This document shows positions 7,380 to 18,564 of a stretch of DNA of 47,630 nucleotides, in pieces (the first letter of the stretch is position 1; the number at the start of each line of letters is the position of its first letter). The DNA is taken from the NCBI GenBank assembly GCA_003233305.1, contig QILI01000062.1, positions 1 to 47,630 of the forward strand, read 5' to 3'. The DNA comes from Mizugakiibacter sp. (lineage in GTDB: Bacteria > Pseudomonadota > Gammaproteobacteria > Xanthomonadales > Rhodanobacteraceae). Below the pieces are notes generated by a model. The model was not told where the DNA came from and searched no databases. It saw nothing but the letters and a program-made list of their open reading frames with translations. Made by a program: the position numbers and the translations under genes.

Positions 7380-8274
7380 GAGGTTTCCAGAAATCATAGA
7401 AATTGAACCAGTGGTAGGGATATTCACGCAGCAACGCTTCCAGCCGCGCCGCATACGCCATCAATACCGAATCCAGGGTGGCGTCGCCCCGGGTTCGCGG
7501 CAACTCGATACGCTCGGCAAAGGATTCAAAGCGCAGTAGATAATTGCGGTTACCCCGCTCGATGGCAAAGCACAGCAGCACCGGCGCCCGTACTGCAGCG
7601 GCAAGCCGCCATGGAGATACCGGAAATGGGGCTGGATCACCTAGAAACGGCACACTCCGCGTAGTCTCATGGTGCCGGGCGCGATCGGCCAACAAGGCGA
7701 CAATGGCCCCTTCCTGAACCGCCTCGGATACGGCCAGGGCTACCGTATAACGGTCGGCTCCCACATCGATCACATTTTTAGCCAGCTGGGGATCCAGTTC
7801 CTCAAGCAGGGCATTCATGGCCGGGGTCTGGGTACGATCCATGACCACTCGTAACTGCAAGTCCGGGTGGCGTGCGGCCAGAGTTCGCAAGGCCTCGAAA
7901 CTACCCAGATGAGCGCCGTACAACAACACCCCACGCCCCTGAGCCAGGGTCTGTTCAAGCAGATCCAAACCCTCAACCTCGAAGTGATAGCCGCGCTCGC
8001 CCCGGTGCAGCAAGAAGGCGCGATCCAGGATGCTGCTGGCAAAGACATAAATGTGCTGCAACACCTCACGCTGCCGTGCCGGGCGCCCCCACAAGCGCCG
8101 CAGATACGCCTGTGATGCGCGCCGTTCCGGACCTCGTCGCAGAAAGAAATACAGGGTGATCGGATACAGCAGCGCCCGCGCCAAGGGACGGCCCATCCGC
8201 AAACCGATGCCACGTATCAGCCACAAGGCAATATATCCTCCGCCTTCGCGGCGACCCTGCCAGGTATTGCTCAT
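7309..8274 (-). CDS. LpxL/HtrB-like acyltransferase (aryl-polyene cluster)
   Basis: A 321-residue membrane-associated acyltransferase of the lipid A acyltransferase superfamily (COG4261 type). The catalytic HxxxxxE-like motif is GAHLGSFEALR (His122, Glu127). An N-terminal hydrophobic segment (LARALLYPITLYFFL) would anchor it to the inner membrane, and the family ending HWFNFYDFW is present. It then carries about 24 extra residues that overlap the signal peptide region of the LolA-like gene. I start at ATG 8274, overlapping the previous stop as ATGA; the ORF is open about 90 bases further. It probably acylates the polyene carrier or its glycerol/lipid acceptor. Confidence 0.82.
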   Translation of the reverse strand: MSNTWQGRREGGGYIALWLIRGIGLRMGRPLARALLYPITLYFFLRRGPERRASQAYLRRLWGRPARQREVLQHIYVFASSILDRAFLLHRGERGYHFEVEGLDLLEQTLAQGRGVLLYGAHLGSFEALRTLAARHPDLQLRVVMDRTQTPAMNALLEELDPQLAKNVIDVGADRYTVALAVSEAVQEGAIVALLADRARHHETTRSVPFLGDPAPFPVSPWRLAAAVRAPVLLCFAIERGNRNYLLRFESFAERIELPRTRGDATLDSVLMAYAARLEALLREYPYHWFNFYDFWKPHVQATGDLGLAAAEPTGERGHLA

Positions 8275-8567
8275 CTCGCCAGCTCCACCCGGCCACGCGC
8301 GATCTGCGCCGCAGCCTGGGTGACTTCGAAACAGGCTTGCCGGCCATCCACCTCGACATGCCATTCAGCCGTTTCATCAGGTTGCAAGGGGTGCAGAAAT
8401 TTCACCTCGTTGAGGCATGCGATATGACTGCCGAGTCGGGCTTCGAGGGTCGCGGCGAGAACCTCCAGCAGGAGCACACCCGGAACCAGGGGGCGGCCGG
8501 GAAAATGCCCCGGCAAGGCCGGATGGGTTGCGGGCACCGTCCAGATGCAAGACCAATGCTGTTTCAT
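8271..8567 (-). CDS. FabZ/FabA-like 3-hydroxyacyl-ACP dehydratase (ApeI-like)
   Basis: A compact 98-residue hotdog protein. The motif GHFPGRPLVPGVLLLE carries the catalytic His and the helix that in FabZ holds the acidic residue, here reading as Glu in LLLEVL. It would remove water from 3-hydroxyacyl-ACP to build the conjugated double bonds. The ORF is open to 8852, but the ATG at 8567 overlaps the stop of the upstream COG4648 gene (8564-8567) and gives the usual short length, so the longer form is rejected. The stop overlaps the acyltransferase start by four bases. Confidence 0.85.
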   Translation of the reverse strand: MKQHWSCIWTVPATHPALPGHFPGRPLVPGVLLLEVLAATLEARLGSHIACLNEVKFLHPLQPDETAEWHVEVDGRQACFEVTQAAAQIARGRVELAR

Positions 8568-9262
8568 CGCGGCGTCCCTCGCAACTCGGGCCAATGTCGC
8601 CACAGCGCGCGCGCAAAATCCCAGGGGGGTGGAGACGTCGCTCCCGATAGTAGATGCGGGCGCAGCCACCATTCCAACAGAAAAGCCAGCCCTGGGACCG
8701 CATACGCATAGCCGTTTGCCCAGGCATTCCAAACCGTTCGAGACAGCGGCCAGGGCGGCATCCAACCAAAGCCCTGCAGTAACCCATTGGGTACAGCCAG
8801 CAAGGCCAGTACCAGCGCCACCAGGGCCAGTACCCCCAACAGGAGAGCCCATAGTACCGTCAGACGGCGGGTATAGCGCACCACCTCAGCTTGCTCAGCA
8901 CGCTCTGGCCCCTCGCTGATCCGTACAAAACGGGTAATCAAAGCTTGCCGTCCACAACGCAGACTGCCTGCAAACCCCAAAGCCAGCGCTGCCGGGATCA
9001 GAACCGGCGGCAGGGTCATAAGTACCGCTGCAGCAGGACCGAGCAGCACCAGTATTCCAGCCAGGAGCGCGGCCAGGCAAGCTGCCAGAATACCGCCAAA
9101 GCGATACTGTCCAAGCCAAGGCCAGAGAATCAAACCACTCAGCATGGCCAGCGCAGCGGCACTCAGCCAACGATTATCGTAATGCCCCGCCCAGTGGGCC
9201 AAACCTACCCATGCCAGCATCAGCAGTGCTCCGGACACCCCACGCGCCCGTGTCCTGCTCAC
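8564..9262 (-). CDS. COG4648-type integral membrane protein (aryl-polyene cluster)
   Basis: A protein of about 232 residues with roughly six to seven hydrophobic segments, for example GALLMLAWVGLAHWAG, GGILAACLAALLAGILVLLG and VLWALLLGVLALVALVLALL, and a cytosolic loop with RFVRISEGPERAEQ. The pattern and neighbours match the conserved but uncharacterised COG4648 membrane protein of aryl-polyene loci; its function is unknown. I take the GTG at 9262, whose GTGA overlaps the ACP stop; another GTG lies three codons upstream at 9271. The stop overlaps the dehydratase start. Confidence 0.75.
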   Translation of the reverse strand: MSRTRARGVSGALLMLAWVGLAHWAGHYDNRWLSAAALAMLSGLILWPWLGQYRFGGILAACLAALLAGILVLLGPAAAVLMTLPPVLIPAALALGFAGSLRCGRQALITRFVRISEGPERAEQAEVVRYTRRLTVLWALLLGVLALVALVLALLAVPNGLLQGFGWMPPWPLSRTVWNAWANGYAYAVPGLAFLLEWWLRPHLLSGATSPPPWDFARALWRHWPELRGTPR

Positions 9263-9540
9263 AATACACACTCGCTCCGGCGCTGTTGTTCGATGTAGGT
9301 GCTGAGCGTACCCAGGCTGGAGAAGATTTGCCGATTATCAGGAGTGTCCGAACGCAGCTGCACGCCATAGCGTCGCGACACCGCCAGCGCCAGTTCCAGC
9401 GCGTCGATCGAGTCAAGCCCGAGCTCACCGCCAAACAGCTCGGCCTGCGGATCGATATCCTCGGGACGTACCGATTCGAGGTTGAGACTGCTGACAATCA
9501 GTTCGGCCAAGTCCCGTTCGGCCGCGCTCTGCTCGCTCAT
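9259..9540 (-). CDS. Acyl carrier protein (aryl-polyene cluster)
   Basis: A 93-residue acyl carrier protein. The phosphopantetheine attachment motif is LGLDSID with Ser44, in the usual position at the start of helix II. Polyene intermediates would be tethered here. APE loci usually encode two ACPs; the other is not in this window. The ATG at 9540 has GGCAGGAG about ten bases upstream. It is the first gene of the minus-strand arm, and its upstream region is shared with the divergent chorismatase gene. Confidence 0.9.
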   Translation of the reverse strand: MSEQSAAERDLAELIVSSLNLESVRPEDIDPQAELFGGELGLDSIDALELALAVSRRYGVQLRSDTPDNRQIFSSLGTLSTYIEQQRRSECVL

Positions 9541-9588
9541 GATCGTACGACTCCTGCCATCATCGTGGCGTTTGTTTTGGGTCGTGAG

Positions 9589-9617
9589 AGTGTACCATTA
9601 CAGGGTTTGCGCCAAAA
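9589..9617 (-). promoter_or_regulatory. Candidate promoter of the ACP-to-tag operon
   Basis: Read on the minus strand, TGGTACACT (hexamer TACACT at 9594-9589) forms an extended -10-like element 50 bases before the ACP start. The upstream TTTTGGCG region (9617-9610) gives only a weak -35. It lies in the 120-base gap between divergent genes, where a promoter is expected; the exact elements are uncertain. Confidence 0.3.
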
Positions 9618-9660
9618 TCAGCTGAAAGCCTTGTCCAGCCATTCTCCAGCATCGTTGCTC

Positions 9661-10608
9661 ATGACCGAACCGGCCTTGTTGCGGGTTGCTTACGCGGACT
9701 CCAGGGAGCCGGTCCCCACTGAACTGCTGGCCGGATTCAGTTTCGCCGACCCGATCACTCAGCCGCGCTTATTGTCACTGCCTCTGCCCGTACTGAGCCA
9801 CCCCGGGATGTACGAATACTGGCACGTGGATGCTCCCATCCATAGCGGAGTCGAGGCCGGGGTGCATTTTGCTGAAGGAGGTGGTTGGCTGTTCGCCTGG
9901 CTCGAAATTGCCGACCCCAACGCTACAACCATTGAGACCGCCGCAACTGAGGCCTATCGACGTATGGCTGAATTTCAGCAGCGACATAGTGCCCATCATG
10001 TGCTGCGTATCTGGAATTACCTGCGCGACATCAACCAGGGGACGGGGGATCAGGAACGCTATCGCCTGTTCTGCAATGGTCGCGCAGTGGGAATGGGCAA
10101 TGCCTTTGGAAACGCGGGCTACCCAGCCGCCACCGCCATCGGCCATCAGGATCCCCATCGCGGATTGATTGTGTACTGGTTGGCAGCCGTCCAAAACGGG
10201 CAGCGGGTGGAAAACCCGCGGCAGGTTTCAGCCTGGTGTTATCCACATAATTATGGACCCACCCCACCGGGATTCGCCCGGGCACTGCGCTTGCCAAACA
10301 ACCTTGGCCTAGCTATATCCGGTACCGCAGCCGTGGTTGGCCACGCTTCGACGCATCCACGTAATATGGCAGCGCAGTTGCATGAAACCTTTACCAATCT
10401 CGACCATCTACATCAAGCCGCCGGCTATACTAAAAGCCTGCCTGCCGGCAGCCTGCTCAAGGCCTATGTACGCCACCCCCAGGATGCCAATGCCGTGGCT
10501 AAGGCGATCCGCCAGCGTTACGGTGCGGCGTTGCCAAGCCTGATCCTGCAGGGTGACATCTGCCGTAGCGAACTGCTGGTCGAGCTTGACGGCTGGTATC
10601 TACACTAA
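9661..10608 (+). CDS. XanB2/FkbO-family chorismatase (hydroxybenzoate synthase)
   Basis: A 315-residue protein that I recognise as a chorismatase of the FkbO/Hyg5/XanB2 group. Conserved blocks include GGGWLFAWLEI, HVLRIWNYLRDIN, ERYRLFCNGRAVG, YPAATAIG, ENPRQVSAWCYPHNYGP, FARAL and SGTAAVVGHAS. In Xanthomonas XanB2 converts chorismate to 3- and 4-hydroxybenzoate; the former starts xanthomonadin and the latter ubiquinone. Placed divergent to the ACP, it would supply the aryl starter of the polyene. The frame is open far upstream over the antisense of the ACP gene, so I use ATG 9661; its ribosome site is weak and the TTG two codons earlier is possible. Confidence 0.85.
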   Translation: MTEPALLRVAYADSREPVPTELLAGFSFADPITQPRLLSLPLPVLSHPGMYEYWHVDAPIHSGVEAGVHFAEGGGWLFAWLEIADPNATTIETAATEAYRRMAEFQQRHSAHHVLRIWNYLRDINQGTGDQERYRLFCNGRAVGMGNAFGNAGYPAATAIGHQDPHRGLIVYWLAAVQNGQRVENPRQVSAWCYPHNYGPTPPGFARALRLPNNLGLAISGTAAVVGHASTHPRNMAAQLHETFTNLDHLHQAAGYTKSLPAGSLLKAYVRHPQDANAVAKAIRQRYGAALPSLILQGDICRSELLVELDGWYLH

Positions 10609-10609
10609 A

Positions 10610-10623
10610 GCCCTGGTTAGGGC
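10610..10623. terminator. Short hairpin between convergent chorismatase and glmU genes
   Basis: GCCCT (10610-10614) and AGGGC (10619-10623) pair around a GGTT loop in the 17-base gap between two converging genes. The stem is short and has no T-tract, so termination activity is uncertain. Confidence 0.25.
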
Positions 10624-10625
10624 GT

Positions 10626-11996
10626 TCAACCGTCGGTCTTACCGCATTCTTCATGCTTGGTGGGAACTGTGACCTGCCGAGTACGGGCCAGGGTCAACTG
10701 ACCGGCGGGCGCATTTTTGGTAATGACCGAGCCGGCTCCTACTGTAGCCCGAGCTCCAATATGCACCGGTGCTACCAGCGCCGTGTTGGAGCCGATGAAC
10801 GCTTCCTCGCCGATCTCCGTGTGATGCTTGCTGTGGCCGTCATAGTTGCAGGTAATCGTACCGGCCCCGATGTTGACGTGCTGGCCGATATTCGCATCAC
10901 CCAGGTAACTGAGATGGCCGGCCTTGGCATGGGCACCGAGCCGGGTATTTTTCATCTCGACAAAATTCCCCACCGCTGCACCTTCGGCCAGCTCACTACC
11001 CGGCCGCAAGCGGGCATACGGACCAATCCGGCACAGTCCATCCGTCACTACGCCTTGCAAATCACAGTGCCCCAACACCTCGGTGCCGGGGCCCAGCCGG
11101 ACATCACGAAGTTGGCAAAACGGGCCGATATGCACACCGTCACCAAGCTCCACCTCACCTTCCAGAATGACATCAATGTCAATTTCAACGTCATGCCCCA
11201 CCCGCACGGAACCCCGCTGATCGAAGCGACGTGGATCGGCAAGCCGCACGCCCTTACGCATTATTTCCAAGGCCGCGCGCTCTCGAAAGTGCGCTTCGAG
11301 TTCGGCCAGTTGCATAGCATCGTTAGCCCCCAACACCTCTTTGACATCCGGCACCTCGATGCACAAGCCGGGTAGCCCTTCTTCGGCCGCCTGGGCAAAA
11401 ATATCGGTCAGATAGAACTCGCGTTGCGCATTGGTATCACGGACATTCGCCGCCCATACTCTTAAGCGCCGGGCATCCGCGGCCAGAATGCCGGTATTGA
11501 TCCAGCGGATACTACGCTGCTCGGCATCGGCATCGCGTTCTTCAATAACGGCACGAACCTGGCCCAGGCCGTCGCGCATCACTCGACCATATCCAGTGGG
11601 GTCAAGTACCTCCGCAACCAGCAAGACCAGCGGGGTACGGGCATCGACCAAGCGCTGCAACACCCCGGGACGTAACAGCGGTACGTCGCCGTAGAGTACT
11701 AAAACCCGGGCCTGCTCGGGAATATCCTCCAACGCCAAACGCACCGCATGGCCGGTGCCACGCTGTACGGCCTGATGTATCCAGTGCAAATCCTGGGCAC
11801 TGGAAAAAGCGCTGCGGACCGCCTCACCACGGTGGCCATAGACGACGTTGATGCGCATTGGATCGAGGGCCCGTGCGCAATCCAGCACATGTGCAAGCAG
11901 CGGCCTTCCCGCCAGAGGCAACAGCACCTTAGGCTGCTCGGAACGCATCCGCTTGCCCTCACCCGCGGCGAGCACGATCACATACAGTGGAAGCAT
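10626..11996 (-). CDS. glmU: Bifunctional GlmU: GlcNAc-1-phosphate uridylyltransferase / glucosamine-1-phosphate acetyltransferase
   Basis: A 456-residue cytosolic enzyme making UDP-GlcNAc for peptidoglycan and LPS. The N-terminal pyrophosphorylase domain starts VIVLAAGEGKRM (residues 6-17) with Lys23 in QPKVLLPL. The C-terminal half is a left-handed beta-helix of hexapeptide repeats with YLGDANIGQHVNIGAGTITCNYDG, the acetyl-CoA and trimer-forming region. The length matches E. coli GlmU (456). The start ATG at 11996 is well supported by the conserved N-terminus. It lies on the same strand as asnB and the atp operon; glmU commonly follows atpC, but here asnB separates them. Confidence 0.97.
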   Translation of the reverse strand: MLPLYVIVLAAGEGKRMRSEQPKVLLPLAGRPLLAHVLDCARALDPMRINVVYGHRGEAVRSAFSSAQDLHWIHQAVQRGTGHAVRLALEDIPEQARVLVLYGDVPLLRPGVLQRLVDARTPLVLLVAEVLDPTGYGRVMRDGLGQVRAVIEERDADAEQRSIRWINTGILAADARRLRVWAANVRDTNAQREFYLTDIFAQAAEEGLPGLCIEVPDVKEVLGANDAMQLAELEAHFRERAALEIMRKGVRLADPRRFDQRGSVRVGHDVEIDIDVILEGEVELGDGVHIGPFCQLRDVRLGPGTEVLGHCDLQGVVTDGLCRIGPYARLRPGSELAEGAAVGNFVEMKNTRLGAHAKAGHLSYLGDANIGQHVNIGAGTITCNYDGHSKHHTEIGEEAFIGSNTALVAPVHIGARATVGAGSVITKNAPAGQLTLARTRQVTVPTKHEECGKTDG

Positions 11997-12090
11997 GTAT
12001 CAAATCACTTTGGTCATTGGCTACCTAGGCAAAGTAGCTGAAAACCCGCAAGGGTGAAACTGCGGCTCAGGTTTTGACCGATATTGCACC

Positions 12091-13743
12091 CTATTCATGG
12101 ACCGTGGCCACGGCCCGTCCGGAAGGATCGGCATGGTCTGCGAAAGCCTGGGACCATCGAAAGGCAGTCGGTGTTGAGCAGGCAATACTTGGGCCACCTG
12201 GTACCAGTCTGGCAACCATTTCGCCCGGATAATGCTGGGTAAACAGGTTACGGTACAGGTACGCCTCTTTAGTACTTGGGGGGTTGTATGGAAATCGCGT
12301 CGTTGCCATGGCCATCTGTGCATCACTGACCACGTTTTCGGCGTGCTCTTTCAAGGTATCAATCCATGAATAGCCCACTCCATCGGAGAACTGCTCCTTT
12401 TGCCGCCAGAGGATAGCCTCAGGGAGTAGGTCATGACCCGCCTCACGGAGGATGGCTTTCTCCATACGACCCTGGCCGGGGCGCTTGGCAGCCGGAGCCG
12501 TATGCATCGCCGCATCGATAAAATCACGATCCAGAAAAGGCACCCGGGCCTCTACTCCCCAGGCCGCCATCGCCTTGTTGGCGCGCAAACAATCGTACTT
12601 GTGCAACGCGTCGAGCTTGCGCACCAGCTCGTCATGAAACTCACGATCATCGGGGGCCATATGGAAATACAAATAGCCGCCGAATAATTCATCAGCACCT
12701 TCCCCAGAGAGCACCATCTTGATGCCCATGGCACGAATGCGGCGGGCCAGCAGGTACATGGGTATCGAGGCCCGGATAGTGGTTACGTCGTAGCTCTCAA
12801 TGTGGTAAATCACATCGCTGAGAGCATCCAGCCCTTCCTGTACGGTGTACTGGAAGGGGTGATGAGCTGTTCCCAGCTTATCCGCAACAGTTTGCGCGGC
12901 CAGTAGATCCGGGGCCCCTGGTAAGCCAATCGAAAAGGTATGCAAGCGCGGCCACCAGGCGGCACTTTGATCATCGTCTTCTACCCGACGCGCCGCATAA
13001 CGTGCAGTAATAGCAGCAATCAGTGATGAATCCAAACCGCCGGAGAGCAACACTCCGTAGGGTACATCGGTCATCAGATGACTGTGCACAGCGTGTTCCA
13101 GGGCCTCCCGCAATACGTTGGGATCGGCCGGACACGCGGCAACCGCGTCGTACTCGCGCCAATCCGGTTGATAATAGGGCTTGGGAGCCGTCATCTCGCT
13201 GGTTAGATAACAGCCCGGTGGAAAGTCCTCGATACTGACGCAGCTCTTCGGTAAGCCTTTCATCTCGGAGGCAGCATACAGGCGGCCATGTTCATCACGG
13301 CCTGTGTACAGCGGAATAATGCCGAGCGGATCCCGGGCCAGCAACCATCCTCCGCTGACTTTGTCCCACAGCGCGAAGGCAAACATGCCCTTGAGCCTGG
13401 GTAGAAACTCCGGCCCCCATTGCCGCCACAACGGCAGGATGATTTCGCAATCAGAATCGGTTCGGAAGGGGTACTCACCCAGGCTCTGGCGCAACTCGCG
13501 GTGATTGTAGATCTCACCATTAACCGCCAAAACTTGCTCACCATCACAACTCAATAACGGCTGCGCGCCATGCGCCACATCCACGATCGCCAGCCGTTCA
13601 TGGGCCAGCACCGCATAGTCATCGGCATAGATACCGCTCCAATCCGGCCCCCGATGGCGCAACCGTCGCGCCTGCTGCAACGCTAGTGGCCGCAGGGACT
13701 GGGCATCACCTTGCGGATCGAAGATTGCGATAAATCCGCACAT
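12091..13743 (-). CDS. asnB: Glutamine-hydrolysing asparagine synthase B
   Basis: A 550-residue two-domain enzyme that makes asparagine from aspartate, ATP and glutamine. The start is fixed by MCGFIAIF: Cys2 becomes the N-terminal nucleophile of the glutaminase domain after Met removal, so ORF codons upstream of 13743 are not used. Glutaminase residues RHRGPDWSG and NGEIYNH follow. The C-terminal synthase domain has the pyrophosphate-binding loop SGGLDSS (234-240) and LSGEGADELFGGY. Length is close to E. coli AsnB (554). It precedes glmU with a 94-base gap. Confidence 0.96.
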   Translation of the reverse strand: MCGFIAIFDPQGDAQSLRPLALQQARRLRHRGPDWSGIYADDYAVLAHERLAIVDVAHGAQPLLSCDGEQVLAVNGEIYNHRELRQSLGEYPFRTDSDCEIILPLWRQWGPEFLPRLKGMFAFALWDKVSGGWLLARDPLGIIPLYTGRDEHGRLYAASEMKGLPKSCVSIEDFPPGCYLTSEMTAPKPYYQPDWREYDAVAACPADPNVLREALEHAVHSHLMTDVPYGVLLSGGLDSSLIAAITARYAARRVEDDDQSAAWWPRLHTFSIGLPGAPDLLAAQTVADKLGTAHHPFQYTVQEGLDALSDVIYHIESYDVTTIRASIPMYLLARRIRAMGIKMVLSGEGADELFGGYLYFHMAPDDREFHDELVRKLDALHKYDCLRANKAMAAWGVEARVPFLDRDFIDAAMHTAPAAKRPGQGRMEKAILREAGHDLLPEAILWRQKEQFSDGVGYSWIDTLKEHAENVVSDAQMAMATTRFPYNPPSTKEAYLYRNLFTQHYPGEMVARLVPGGPSIACSTPTAFRWSQAFADHADPSGRAVATVHE

Positions 13744-14051
13744 AAGCGTTGCACTCGCGCCACAAAACAACGATTCAAACCATTTGCAAGCAAACTGTCA
13801 ATGCCTGTTGGATAATAGTGCTAACGGCAGGCTTCAGCCCGAATCACGATTGGGACTTGCCCGAACGCTACCACCAGATCGTGGATCCCGGGTCTACGCC
13901 CGGGATGAAGGAATTTTTATTTACTGGCACGGCCCTGCGGTGTCACCCGCTTGGAGGCGTTCTGCGTCCGGCATGATTATGCAGTGGACAAGCAACGCGC
14001 AACCGGTGCTTATGTTGGCAATGGAAGGTTGCGAATGTCGGAATAACCAAC
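13744..14051. other. Intergenic region between atpC and asnB
   Basis: No gene seen in 308 bases. It contains repeat copy B (13856-13906), whose hairpin is followed on the plus strand by GAAGGAATTTTTATTT. The rest has no feature I can support; a promoter for asnB is likely near its right end, but no clear hexamers stand out. Confidence 0.5.
13856..13906. repeat. Dispersed palindromic intergenic repeat, copy B
   Basis: The second copy of the 51-base repeat found at 1721-1771, ungapped and 43 of 51 identical. The hairpin ATCCCGGG (13885-13892) / CCCGGGAT (13899-13906) is conserved exactly while the loop differs (TCTACG against TCGGCG), so selection or origin is tied to the stem. Confidence 0.75.
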
Positions 14052-14474
14052 TTAGTGCTTGAGCTGTTTACGTAGCCGTTCCAAAGCCTGCAACTGGGCC
14101 GTAGCTTCGGCCAGTCGGGACTGGGCTTCAGCCACGCCGATGGCATCACTACGGTTGGCCAAAGCCTGCTCGGCGGCCTGCTTGGCTTTGAGTGCCGCAG
14201 CCTGATCGATGTCGCGGGCCCGCATGGCGGTGTCGGCCAGCACGGTTACCACCTGGGGCTGAACTTCGAGGATCCCACCGGAAACATAAAAGCTGTGCTC
14301 TTCACCACTGGTATCGATGACCCGTACCTGCCCCGGCTTGAGCCGGGTAATTAGCGGAGCATGGCGGGGGGCGATGCCTAGCTCACCCATCTCCCCACTG
14401 GCAACGACCAGAGTGGCTTCGCCATGGTAGATCTCAGCCTCGGCGCTGACGATGTCGCAGCGAATAGTGCTCAT
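14052..14474 (-). CDS. atpC: ATP synthase F1 epsilon subunit
   Basis: A 140-residue epsilon subunit of the central stalk. The N-terminal beta-sandwich starts [19 protein letters not shown] and contains [19 protein letters not shown], the family hallmark. The C-terminal helical hairpin rich in Ala, Gln and Arg can inhibit ATP hydrolysis in related enzymes. The ORF runs 45 codons further upstream over the end of atpD, but the conserved N-terminus fixes ATG 14474. It is the last gene of the atp operon, 34 bases after atpD. Confidence 0.96.
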   Translation of the reverse strand: MSTIRCDIVSAEAEIYHGEATLVVASGEMGELGIAPRHAPLITRLKPGQVRVIDTSGEEHSFYVSGGILEVQPQVVTVLADTAMRARDIDQAAALKAKQAAEQALANRSDAIGVAEAQSRLAEATAQLQALERLRKQLKH

Positions 14475-14508
14475 GTTGTGGCTCTCTGTTGACCCATACT
14501 CTGAGTGC

Positions 14509-16859
<2,351 letters not shown>

Positions 16860-16956
16860 CAGTTCATCGCCGTGATTTGTACTTCGTTGAGTGGAATGCA
16901 ATCAGTTTACTGGATCTTGTACAGCGGCAATGTTAGCCATCGCTGTGTGTTTCGTT

Positions 16957-18504
16957 TCACCAACTACCCGTTTTCTTAAATGATTTGATCGCCTCGCGGA
17001 GTTTTGCTTCGACCTCTTTATCCCAATTGCCACTGCTATCGATGTCTTGCATCAGAGCCGCATATTCCTGGTGCATGAAGGTGTGTAGAGCGTCTTCAAA
17101 GGACAACATATCGGAGATTTTGAGATCGTCGAGATAGCCTTTGTCAACGGCATACAGAGTTGTCGCCATTTCCGATACCGACAGTGGCGCGTACTGTTTC
17201 TGCTTCATCAGCTCGGTCACCCGCTGACCCTGTTCAAGCTGCTTGCGGGTCTGCTCATCCAGATCTGAGGCAAACTGGGCAAAGGCCGCCAGTTCGCGGT
17301 ACTGGGCCAGAGCCAGACGTACCCCACCCCCCAACTTCTTGATGATCTTGGTCTGCGCGGCACCCCCAACGCGGGAGACTGAAATACCCGCATTCACGGC
17401 CGGCCGGATGCCCGCATTGAACAGATCGGTTTCCAGAAAAATCTGCCCGTCAGTAATGGAAATCACGTTGGTCGGTACGAAAGCGGATACGTCTCCCGCC
17501 TGGGTCTCAATGATCGGCAAGGCGGTCAACGAGCCGGTCTGGCCCTGAACGGTACCGTTACTCTGCTGCTCGACGTAAGCGGCACTGACCCGGGCCGCAC
17601 GTTCCAGCAACCGCGAGTGCAGATAGAACACATCGCCAGGATAGGCTTCACGGCCCGGTGGCCGACGCAGCAGCAGAGAAATCTGCCGGTAAGCCCAAGC
17701 CTGCTTGGTCAGGTCGTCATAGACAATCAGGGCATCCTCGCCACGATCTCGGAAGTATTCACCCATAGTACAGCCGGCATACGGGGCTAGGTACTGCATG
17801 GCCGCGGATTCGGATGCCGAGGCAACTACAATAATGGTGTGCTCCAGAGCCCCGTATTCTTCGAGTTTGTGGACGACGTTGGCAACCGAACTCTGCTTCT
17901 GTCCGATCGCTACATAAATGCACTTTACCCCGGTATCTTTCTGATTGATGATGGTATCGACCGCCAGGGCAGTCTTACCGGTCTGCCGGTCACCAATAAT
18001 TAATTCGCGCTGGCCCCGCCCGATCGGCACCATTGAATCGATGGATTTGTAGCCCGTCTGTACAGACTGGTTAACGGACTGACGCCAGATCACGCCGGGG
18101 GCCACCTTCTCGATCGGACTGGTCCCCGCGGCCGCGATGCCACCACGTCCATCGATAGGTTGACCCAGAGCATTAACCACTCGCCCCAGGAGTGCCTTAC
18201 CAACCGGAACTTCGAGGATCCGTCCCGTAGTACGAACCTTGTCGCCCTCGCATAGATGCTGGTAGTTGCCCAGCACGACCGCACCGACCGAATCGCGCTC
18301 AAGATTGAGCGCCAAGGCAAAGGTATCGCCGGGTAATTCAATCATTTCACCCTGCATAGCCTCGGCCAGGCCGTGAATACGTACGATGCCGTCGGCAACG
18401 CTGATGATAGTGCCCTCATTACGTATTTCGGCATCAAGCTTGAAGTGCTCGATACGGGATTTGATCAACTCGCTGATCTCGGAGGGATTCAGAGAAATCT
18501 GCAT
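16957..18504 (-). CDS. atpA: ATP synthase F1 alpha subunit
   Basis: A 515-residue non-catalytic nucleotide-binding subunit. The N-terminus [18 protein letters not shown] binds the delta subunit in homologues. P-loop GDRQTGKT is at 171-178, and [10 protein letters not shown] carries the arginine finger that reaches into the beta catalytic site. Length matches E. coli AtpA (513). It lies 60 bases after atpH. Confidence 0.98.
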   Translation of the reverse strand: MQISLNPSEISELIKSRIEHFKLDAEIRNEGTIISVADGIVRIHGLAEAMQGEMIELPGDTFALALNLERDSVGAVVLGNYQHLCEGDKVRTTGRILEVPVGKALLGRVVNALGQPIDGRGGIAAAGTSPIEKVAPGVIWRQSVNQSVQTGYKSIDSMVPIGRGQRELIIGDRQTGKTALAVDTIINQKDTGVKCIYVAIGQKQSSVANVVHKLEEYGALEHTIIVVASASESAAMQYLAPYAGCTMGEYFRDRGEDALIVYDDLTKQAWAYRQISLLLRRPPGREAYPGDVFYLHSRLLERAARVSAAYVEQQSNGTVQGQTGSLTALPIIETQAGDVSAFVPTNVISITDGQIFLETDLFNAGIRPAVNAGISVSRVGGAAQTKIIKKLGGGVRLALAQYRELAAFAQFASDLDEQTRKQLEQGQRVTELMKQKQYAPLSVSEMATTLYAVDKGYLDDLKISDMLSFEDALHTFMHQEYAALMQDIDSSGNWDKEVEAKLREAIKSFKKTGSW

Positions 18505-18564
18505 GGATGTTTCCTGGATATCATGTCAGGTAGACCGGTCTTCAATGGATGTTGCGGGTTCACG

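Noticed and set aside
9211-9660. N-terminal extension of the chorismatase ORF
   Set aside because: It is the antisense of the acyl carrier protein gene.
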